Positions 50,307-55,899 of a stretch of 55,899 nt of DNA are shown here, piece after piece. The notes under the pieces were generated by a model that saw nothing but the letters and a program-made list of their open reading frames with translations, did not search any database and was not told the origin of the DNA. Position numbers and translations under genes: made by a program. This DNA is from Ruminiclostridium sp. (GTDB lineage Bacteria > Bacillota > Clostridia > Oscillospirales > Ruminococcaceae): assembly GCA_017941355.1 (NCBI GenBank), contig JAGAWN010000176.1:1-55899 (forward strand), written 5' to 3'. Positions within the stretch are counted from its first letter, which is position 1. Each line of letters opens with the position of its first letter.

Positions 50307-51674
50307 ATGGCTTCGCATTATCCCTTTTCAAAAGTCACCCCGCAGATCGAAGAACTCGCTTCACTCTGCTCGGGCAACGGCAATATCGCCCCCGAACTTT
50401 ACCTTGAGCACAATGTTTACTGCGGACTGCGCGATCTTGACGGCAAGGGCGTTCTTACGGGGCTGACTGAGATTTCGGAGATAGTATCAAAAAAAGAGAC
50501 CGACGGGAAGCTTGTTCCGTGCGACGGTGAACTTTACTATCGCGGAATCAACGTTGCAGACCTGATAAAAGGCTTTGTCAGAGATGACAGATTCGGTTTT
50601 GAGGAAATAACCTATCTTCTGCTGTTCGGTAGGCTTCCGGACAGGCAGGAACTTGACGATTTCACAAAAATGATGGGGTCATTCAGACGGCTGCCCTCGT
50701 CTTTTGTGCGTGATATCGTGCTGAAATCCCCGAGCGAGGATATTATGAACACGCTTACGAGAAGCGTGCTTTCGCTTTACGCGTATGACGACTTTCCGAA
50801 CGATCTGAGCATACCGAACGTTCTGCGGCAGTCGCTGGAGCTTATCGCGCTGTTCCCGCAGCTTATAGTGTACAGCTACAAGGCAAAGCGCTATTACATC
50901 GACGGTGAGGGACTTGTTATCCACCGCCCGAAGAAAAACCTGTCGGCAGCAGAGAATATTCTGTACCTGCTGCGTGACGACTGCAAATACACCAAACTGG
51001 AAGCAAAGGTACTGGACGTGGCTCTGGTGCTGCACGCGGAGCATGGCGGCGGCAACAACTCCACATTCACGACTCATGTTGTCACCTCCTCCGGAACCGA
51101 CACATACTCCGCAGTGACCGCGGCGCTCTGCTCGCTTAAAGGGCCGAAACACGGCGGCGCGAACTTAAAGGTAATGGGTATGTTCGACGAGCTGAAAAAG
51201 ACCGTTAAAAACTGGAACGACGAGGACGAGATAACGACGTATCTCCAGAAGCTGCTGGACAAGGAAGCCTTTGACCGCAGCGGTCTGATATACGGCATGG
51301 GTCACGCGGTTTACTCTATATCCGATCCCCGTGCGCAGATATTCAAGAAATACGTTGAAAAACTTGCTTCCGAAAAGCAAATGGAGAAAGAGTTTGCGCT
51401 GTATTCTCTGGTTGAGCGGCTCGCGGCGGAGCTTATCGCAAAGAAACGCCGCATTTACAAGGGCGTAAGCGCCAATATCGACTTCTACAGCGGATTCTGT
51501 TATTCGATGCTGGGACTGCCGCTGGAACTATACACTCCGCTGTTTGCGGCGGCACGCATCTCCGGCTGGTCTGCGCACCGCATAGAAGAACTGGTGAACG
51601 GCAAGAAGATAATTCGTCCCGCGTACCTGAACGTTCAGCCGCGCACGGAATACACGCCTCTCGACGAGAGATAA
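50307..51674 (+). CDS. Citrate synthase
   Basis: This 455-residue protein condenses oxaloacetate and acetyl-CoA. It has the catalytic residues in context: LHAEHGGGNNSTFT (His), LKGPKHGGANLKVMGM (oxaloacetate His), GMGHAVYSISDPRA (His) and GVSANIDFYSGF (Asp). An N-terminal extension of about 60 residues precedes the common fold (ELYYRGINVADLI), as in many clostridial and Re-type-free lineages. The ATG 50307 has AGGAGG upstream; a longer frame to 50160 contains the terminator and promoter, so it is not coding. The gene begins a plus-strand run of six genes. Confidence 0.94.
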   Translation: MASHYPFSKVTPQIEELASLCSGNGNIAPELYLEHNVYCGLRDLDGKGVLTGLTEISEIVSKKETDGKLVPCDGELYYRGINVADLIKGFVRDDRFGFEEITYLLLFGRLPDRQELDDFTKMMGSFRRLPSSFVRDIVLKSPSEDIMNTLTRSVLSLYAYDDFPNDLSIPNVLRQSLELIALFPQLIVYSYKAKRYYIDGEGLVIHRPKKNLSAAENILYLLRDDCKYTKLEAKVLDVALVLHAEHGGGNNSTFTTHVVTSSGTDTYSAVTAALCSLKGPKHGGANLKVMGMFDELKKTVKNWNDEDEITTYLQKLLDKEAFDRSGLIYGMGHAVYSISDPRAQIFKKYVEKLASEKQMEKEFALYSLVERLAAELIAKKRRIYKGVSANIDFYSGFCYSMLGLPLELYTPLFAAARISGWSAHRIEELVNGKKIIRPAYLNVQPRTEYTPLDER

Positions 51675-51738
51675 CTGATTAACCGGAGATCGGGATAAAC
51701 GCGTCTGCCGCGTATCTTGATCCGAAAGGGGTGATTGA

Positions 51739-52638
51739 ATGGGATTTGAAGAGCAGTTCTCCGATATTTCGGATTTCGGCAACTGGCTCGATATAGATCC
51801 GATAGAGGTCGGTCTGTCCGGTGAGAGCAAATACCATATCACGCGTAACAACGGCACTGAGCTGATACTGCGCACTTCTGGGATAGAAAATTACAAGCGC
51901 CACTGCGAAAGCGCAATGTTTTCGCAGTATATACATGACAAACTCGGGCTGAATATGAATCTGCCGATCGAGGTCGCCGCCTGCTGCAACGATACCCTCG
52001 CATACACGCTTTACACATGGGTAGAGGGACTTGACGCGGATACAAAGATACTCAATCTCCATACCCCGGAGCAGGCGCGTTTCGGCGAAAAGGCGGGAGC
52101 GCTCCTGCGCAGGATACACGAGGTCAAAGCGCCGAGAACGGTTCTCCCCTGGCAGGCATATTTCAGCCGCCGCATTGACGAGATCATCGGCAGATTCCGC
52201 ACGATACGCATAGGTTTCAAGGGCGACAATCAGACCCTTGCATTTATCGAAACCAATCGCCCGCTTATCAAGAACCGCCCGCAGACTGCCCTGCACGGCG
52301 ATTTCCGCTCCGGAAACCTTATTATCACCAACTACGACGATTTCGGGATCATAGACTTCGGGCGCTGGTGCTGGGGAGATCCCTATATGGATTTCCAGTG
52401 CATACGCCGTTCGTGCAGCGTTCCGTTCTCCCGCGGACAGATAAACGGCTACTTCGGCAGCGACATTCCCGGAGATTTCTTCGGACTTATGGCGCTGTAC
52501 ACCGCAGTCGATATGATACGCAGAATATGCGAGGCTTACCAATACGACAAAAGTTCGCTTGAGGACACGGTGGCTTTCGCGGAACGCACGGTGCGCGAAT
52601 ATAACAACTTCGAGAGTCTGGTTCCGACATGGTATTGA
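51739..52638 (+). CDS. APH/choline-kinase-like phosphotransferase
   Basis: This 299-residue protein is in the aminoglycoside phosphotransferase/fructosamine kinase superfamily. Catalytic motif ALHGDFRSGNLII and metal-binding IIDFGRWCWGDPYMDF are clear, along with a Gly-rich N-lobe start. It is not close to known resistance enzymes by eye, so a small-molecule kinase role (sugar, homoserine, choline) is more probable than antibiotic resistance. ATG 51739 has AAAGGGG upstream. The lipoprotein gene follows 17 bases after the stop. Confidence 0.83.
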   Translation: MGFEEQFSDISDFGNWLDIDPIEVGLSGESKYHITRNNGTELILRTSGIENYKRHCESAMFSQYIHDKLGLNMNLPIEVAACCNDTLAYTLYTWVEGLDADTKILNLHTPEQARFGEKAGALLRRIHEVKAPRTVLPWQAYFSRRIDEIIGRFRTIRIGFKGDNQTLAFIETNRPLIKNRPQTALHGDFRSGNLIITNYDDFGIIDFGRWCWGDPYMDFQCIRRSCSVPFSRGQINGYFGSDIPGDFFGLMALYTAVDMIRRICEAYQYDKSSLEDTVAFAERTVREYNNFESLVPTWY

Positions 52639-52655
52639 CAAGAGGAAACGCGATA

Positions 52656-53492
52656 ATGAAAATAAATAGAACGGCAGTCCCGCTCCTGTGCGCGATCATG
52701 CTGAGCGGCTGCAATACAGGCGACACTGTAAGCAGAAACGAGTACGACAAACTGAAAGCGCAGTATGACGAGCTTGCGGCAGCTGCAATAACGCAGGCGG
52801 AAACGACTGCACCCGCGCCGGACAAATCTGCGGCAGAAAGCGCAGCAGAAAGTCTCAGAGCCGAGAACGCGGAACTTAAAGCGAACAACGAAATGCTCGA
52901 ACAAAGGCTCGCGGAATACGCAAGCAGCGATGTTACGGCGGAAGAAACGCCCGCATATACTCCCGTTACCATATACAAAGGCAACGGAGCGGCTGTGCAG
53001 TATCTCGGCGACGAGCCGGGCGAGAACGGCGAGAGGATAATCGTCCTGCGCTGTCAGCTTCTGCCGGATTACGCGTTCCTGCGGATAGATACAAACAAGT
53101 CAGAACTGCACAACGGGCTTTACATCAGAGAGGGTCAGTTTGAATTTGCCAATGAGAACATTGACGAGGACGGGTATCTGTACCTGATAAACAACGAATA
53201 TAATATAGACGAGTTTTACTCCGACAGGACGATACCGTTTACAGCCGAAAAGTACATCAAACTGCGTCTCAGAGATCTGTTCACCGACGAGTTGCTGCCC
53301 TATGACGATACCGACTCTACATACATTTTTGTCGGTGATCTCGCGGCGGAGGAGATATTTGTAGGTCTTGACGGAGAGATCCAGAACAACATCGTTACCG
53401 AGGAGATCACACACGGCATCATCGGCGCGGCGCAGCGCATGAAGTTTGAGGAAGAACTATACGACTACGATACAAATATGACAGGAAGATAA
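52656..53492 (+). CDS. Lipoprotein with coiled-coil stalk
   Basis: This 278-residue protein has a lipoprotein signal (VPLLCAIMLSGC, Cys at about residue 19), a coiled coil (NEYDKLKAQYDELAAAAI and LRAENAELKANNEMLEQRL) and a beta-rich C-terminal domain of about 150 residues. The C-terminal domain (NGLYIREGQFEFANENIDEDGYLYLIN) has no family I recognise. It is likely attached outside the membrane. GAGGAAAC precedes ATG 52656. The next gene, shikimate kinase, begins 5 bases after its stop, which suggests one transcript. Confidence 0.8.
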   Translation: MKINRTAVPLLCAIMLSGCNTGDTVSRNEYDKLKAQYDELAAAAITQAETTAPAPDKSAAESAAESLRAENAELKANNEMLEQRLAEYASSDVTAEETPAYTPVTIYKGNGAAVQYLGDEPGENGERIIVLRCQLLPDYAFLRIDTNKSELHNGLYIREGQFEFANENIDEDGYLYLINNEYNIDEFYSDRTIPFTAEKYIKLRLRDLFTDELLPYDDTDSTYIFVGDLAAEEIFVGLDGEIQNNIVTEEITHGIIGAAQRMKFEEELYDYDTNMTGR

Positions 53493-53497
53493 GCAAC

Positions 53498-54010
53498 GTG
53501 AAAAACATCATACTAACAGGAATGCCCGGCTGCGGGAAAAGCACTGTCGGCGTGGTTCTTGCCAAAACCCTCGGTATGCGCTTTATTGATACCGATCTTA
53601 TAATCCAGCAGGAACAGCATGACGTTTTGCAGCACCTCATCGAGCGGTTCGGCGTGAAGCGCTTTGAGGAAATGGAGGAAGAAGCACTGCTTTCGGTCAT
53701 GGAGACCGAGGATACCGTGATAGCCACCGGCGGAAGCGCGGTTTTCTGCGAACGGGGAATGAATTTTCTGAAACAGACCGGCGTATGCGTGTATCTCGAA
53801 GTTCCCTGCGACGAACTGAAACGCCGGCTTTCCAACATAAGAACGCGCGGTATCGCCGCCGCCAAAGGCATGACTATAGAGGACATATTCAACGAGCGCA
53901 GTCCGTACTACGAAAAGTACGCGGATATCCGCATAGACTGCCGGGATATGCACATAGAAGAGATCACCGAGATTATTGCAAAAAGAATGAACGATGAAAA
54001 AAGCAAATGA
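53498..54010 (+). CDS. aroK: Shikimate kinase
   Basis: This 170-residue P-loop kinase phosphorylates shikimate in aromatic amino acid synthesis. It has ILTGMPGCGKSTVG (Walker A), the shikimate-binding Asp in GMRFIDTDLIIQQ, GVKRFEEMEEEAL and VIATGGSAVFCE (Walker B-like GG). The GTG start 53498 has AGGAAG upstream. Length is standard. It overlaps the VTC-domain gene by 17 bases and is 5 bases from the lipoprotein gene, although neither is a shikimate-pathway protein. AroK is the only aromatic gene in this window. Confidence 0.92.
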   Translation: MKNIILTGMPGCGKSTVGVVLAKTLGMRFIDTDLIIQQEQHDVLQHLIERFGVKRFEEMEEEALLSVMETEDTVIATGGSAVFCERGMNFLKQTGVCVYLEVPCDELKRRLSNIRTRGIAAAKGMTIEDIFNERSPYYEKYADIRIDCRDMHIEEITEIIAKRMNDEKSK

Positions 54011-54704
54011 CCAAGTTTACCGGCATGAGATAAAGTACCGCATCAACGGCGGCACCTACCATATACTGCGGCAGCGCTTCGCGGCGGTCATGCAGCCGGA
54101 CGCTCACGCGCGGAACGGTATGTACCGCGTGACAAGCCTGTATTTCGACGATATTTACCGGACTGCGTACAATGACAAGGTGAACGGTACGCTGAAACGC
54201 AAGAAATACCGCATACGCGCCTACGACCTGTCACCGGGACTGATACACCTTGAAGAAAAAGTCAAGCACGGCAGCGTGGGTTACAAGAAAAGCACGCAGA
54301 TAACCGCCGATGAATACAGGAGCATACTCTCCGGCAATTACGGATTTCTCGCGGACGATAAGTACGCCGATACTTCGGGCGGTGATATGTTCGCTTCCAA
54401 CAGTGCCGTAAAGCTCTCCCCCGCCGTGATAGTTGACTATATCCGGGAACCGTTCGTCTTTGCTGCCGGAAATGTCCGCGTCACATTCGATATGAAGATA
54501 TCCGCCTGTATCAACGGATATGATATGTTCGACAGTTCCAACATCTACGACAATGTTATGCCGGATAACGACATCGTACTCGAAGTAAAGTACGATAACT
54601 TCATTCCCGCGCATATCCTGCAGATGCTTACGGGAATAAACTCCATGCAGGAATCAGTTTCCAAATACATTCTGTGCAGCGACAGACTGTATCAATCTCT
54701 CTGA
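53994..54704 (+). CDS. VTC-domain polyphosphate polymerase-like protein
   Basis: This 236-residue protein matches the VTC domain, the catalytic tunnel of eukaryotic polyphosphate polymerase Vtc4. The basic tunnel residues are present: YRHEIKYRINGGTY, YRVTSLYFDDIYRTAYNDKVNGTLKRKKYRIRAYD, IHLEEKVKHGSVGYKKS, VRVTFDMKISAC and DIVLEVKYDNFIP. Bacterial VTC proteins have been found with DUF4956 membrane proteins and CotH. Its start overlaps aroK by 17 bases and lacks an evident ribosome-binding site other than AACGATG, so it may be translated by coupling. Confidence 0.9.
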   Translation: MKKANDQVYRHEIKYRINGGTYHILRQRFAAVMQPDAHARNGMYRVTSLYFDDIYRTAYNDKVNGTLKRKKYRIRAYDLSPGLIHLEEKVKHGSVGYKKSTQITADEYRSILSGNYGFLADDKYADTSGGDMFASNSAVKLSPAVIVDYIREPFVFAAGNVRVTFDMKISACINGYDMFDSSNIYDNVMPDNDIVLEVKYDNFIPAHILQMLTGINSMQESVSKYILCSDRLYQSL

Positions 54705-54720
54705 ACTACGGAGGCAAATT

Positions 54721-55404
54721 ATGGAACCAAAGCTTATGAGCATAATCAGCGAAACAATAGCGCTTTTCGGCGATGATCTGAATTTTGCCGCACTTACCCC
54801 GGCGGGTATCATTGCTGCAATGCTGTCGTCACTGGTGTGCGGAGTCATCATCTATCTCGTTTACCGCTTCTGCTACCGCGGTGTAGTGTACAGCGACAAC
54901 TTCAACATTCTTCTCGTAATGATAACCACGATCACAGGCTTTATCATAATGACCATCAGTTCAAATGTCGTACTGTCTCTCGGTATGGTGGGCGCGCTGT
55001 CTATCGTGCGTTTCCGTTCGGCGATCAAGGATCCGCTGGATATAGGATTTCTGTTCTGGTCTATCGCTGCCGGGATCACAGCGGGAGCAGGTCTGTACTT
55101 TGTGGCGCTGCTGGGAACAGTGCTGATAGCGGTAGTTTACATCGTTTTTTCCCTGTTCAAAAAGACTAAGCGCAACTACCTGCTTATCGTGCATTACACG
55201 GATCCCGCGGAGGACAACGTGAACGCGGTTCTCGGCGGTATGAAATACCGGCTCAAGAACAAGACAAAGACCGGCGAAAACAACGAACTCACTATTGAGA
55301 TAAGCGTGAAGAACAACGATACCTCCGGACTCTCCCGCTTCAAGGGGATCGACGGGGTGACTTCTGTAACGCTTCTCGAATACAACGGCGAATACATAAA
55401 CTGA
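54721..55404 (+). CDS. DUF4956 membrane protein
   Basis: This 227-residue protein has three to four helices (AGIIAAMLSSLVCGVIIYLVYRFCYR, NILLVMITTITGFIIMTISSNVVLSLGMVGALSIVRFRSAIK, GFLFWSIAAGITAGAGLYFVALLGTVLIAVVYIVFSLF) and a cytosolic C-terminal domain. The GALSIVRFRSAIKDPLD motif marks DUF4956. It lies 16 bases after the VTC-domain gene, the standard order, and may link polyphosphate or glycan synthesis to the membrane. GGAGG precedes the ATG. CotH is not in this window. Confidence 0.9.
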   Translation: MEPKLMSIISETIALFGDDLNFAALTPAGIIAAMLSSLVCGVIIYLVYRFCYRGVVYSDNFNILLVMITTITGFIIMTISSNVVLSLGMVGALSIVRFRSAIKDPLDIGFLFWSIAAGITAGAGLYFVALLGTVLIAVVYIVFSLFKKTKRNYLLIVHYTDPAEDNVNAVLGGMKYRLKNKTKTGENNELTIEISVKNNDTSGLSRFKGIDGVTSVTLLEYNGEYIN

Positions 55405-55426
55405 TTATATCTCGTGCAAAAAACAG

Positions 55427-55465
55427 CTGCGTATCTTCCTCTCATCATTCACGGAAGATACGCAG
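55427..55465. other. Stem-loop after the DUF4956 gene
   Basis: CTGCGTATCTTCC (55427-55439) pairs with GGAAGATACGCAG (55453-55465), 13 bp, with a 13-base loop. It is flanked by AAAAAACAG on the left and AAAAAATT on the right, so on the minus strand it is a classical terminator. On the plus strand the T run is missing. Confidence 0.6.
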
Positions 55466-55508
55466 AAAAAATTATTTGACCGAAATTTGTAAAATTTTCA
55501 AAAAACAC

Positions 55509-55537
55509 TTGACAAACCGGACTTTTTGTGTTAATAT
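55509..55537 (+). promoter_or_regulatory. SigmaA promoter for tRNA-Gly
   Basis: TTGACA (55509-55514), 17 bases, TAATAT (55532-55537). It is 17 bases before the tRNA. Confidence 0.85.
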
Positions 55538-55554
55538 TATATGGTATTAAATAT

Positions 55555-55628
55555 GCGGGTGTAGTTCAATGGTAGAATGTCAGCCTTCCAAGCTGAACAC
55601 GTGGGTTCGATTCCCATCACCCGCTCCA
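55555..55628 (+). tRNA. tRNA-Gly (TCC anticodon)
   Basis: The cloverleaf has acceptor GCGGGTG/CACCCGC, a T loop GTTCGATTC, and the anticodon loop with TCC at the centre (CCTTCCAAG). The 3' CCA is encoded. The length is 74 bases. Confidence 0.94.
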
Positions 55629-55636
55629 TTAAATGC

Positions 55637-55664
55637 GTCTGTCGCCTTCCGGCAGACAATTTTT
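55637..55664 (+). terminator. Weak terminator between the tRNAs
   Basis: GTCTG (55637-55641) with CAGAC (55653-55657), extended by CG/CG inside, is followed by AATTTTTATC. It may end the tRNA-Gly transcript, or the two tRNAs may be co-transcribed. Confidence 0.55.
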
Positions 55665-55680
55665 ATCACTGATACAGTAT

Positions 55681-55757
<77 letters not shown>

Positions 55758-55817
55758 CGGGCATTCGCCCGTTTTACCGTCCGCTACTTTTCAGTAACGG
55801 GCGGTTTTTTCTGCCCC
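55758..55817 (+). terminator. Double hairpin terminator after tRNA-Arg
   Basis: CGGGC/GCCCG (55758-55771) followed by TTTTA is a small stem. CCGTCCGCTAC with GTAACGGGCGG follows (about 55778-55805), then TTTTTTCTG. The final 80 bases of the window have no gene that I can support; CTTTTCAGTAAC at 55787-55798 is nearly repeated as CTATTCAGTAAT at 55888-55899. Confidence 0.8.
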
Positions 55818-55899
55818 GCTGTCCGGAGTTTTCAAAGATCTAAAGCGTTCGGTACAGACACGGCAGTCGCCGTTTATCCGTCTGTTACTATTCAGTAAT

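Noticed and set aside
51679..52641. Minus-strand open frame of 320 codons antisense to the APH-like gene
   Set aside because: The plus-strand gene has intact catalytic motifs and a good ribosome-binding site, so the antisense frame is a shadow.

Overview
This window looks like a chromosomal segment of an endospore-forming Clostridia member, most like Ruminococcus/Oscillospiraceae. That placement is inferred from gene content and architecture: both dipicolinate synthase subunits behind a sigmaK-like promoter, a two-gene methionine synthase, an AICAR transformylase separate from a PurO-type IMP cyclohydrolase, VTC plus DUF4956, LacI-sensor/GGDEF proteins, InlB-type repeats, and many consensus TTGACA-17-TATAAT promoters. 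No phage, plasmid, CRISPR or intact insertion sequence was seen. Most of the DNA is ordinary housekeeping, with several unusual islands.

Layout. 1-4.7 kb: one-carbon/methionine operon (metF, MetH reactivation protein, a small LRR protein, metH lacking its own activation domain). 4.7-8 kb: a large secreted protein with a duplicated Gly-rich domain and six InlB-type repeats, preceded by a roughly 92-bp tandem repeat array. 8-12.9 kb: a degenerate HATPase-like protein, a STAS protein, an ABCG-like ATPase with a membrane N-terminus, its permease, and a GGDEF protein; this is the best candidate here for an uncharacterised system. 13-14.5 kb: dpaA-dpaB. 14.6-18 kb: SseB-like protein, MATE exporter, CAP-domain secreted protein. 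18.2-27.7 kb: an eleven-gene minus-strand purine operon (purE, purC, purF-like, purM, purN, purO, AICAR transformylase, DUF4375, YjbR, purD, queT). Its PurF-like protein has lost the glutaminase nucleophile.

28-34.4 kb: sugar ABC importer (binding protein and two permeases, no ATPase) behind a LacI-type operator, then a dCMP deaminase and a cytosolic LacI-type sensor fused to GGDEF. 34.4-43 kb (minus): tyrS, GNAT, coaX, YfhO membrane protein, GT2 glycosyltransferase, DUF4097 protein, small membrane protein and an LCP-like protein, largely an envelope-glycosylation set. 43-50 kb: alr, PRTase, PHP protein, membrane protein, fumarase alpha without an adjacent beta, galE, coiled-coil protein, FliB-like Cys-cluster protein. 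50.3-55.4 kb: citrate synthase, APH-like kinase, lipoprotein, shikimate kinase, VTC and DUF4956 proteins. The window ends with tRNA-Gly(TCC) and tRNA-Arg(TCT).

How it works together. metF supplies methyl-THF to MetH, and the separate activation protein should rescue oxidised cobalamin. The purine operon makes IMP with split enzymes and carries queT, a transporter for precursors of a 7-deazapurine. Sugar import is placed next to a cytosolic ligand-sensing diguanylate cyclase, and a second cyclase follows the ABC exporter, so c-di-GMP signalling appears at two transporter loci. All functional statements rest on motif reading by eye; no database search was run.
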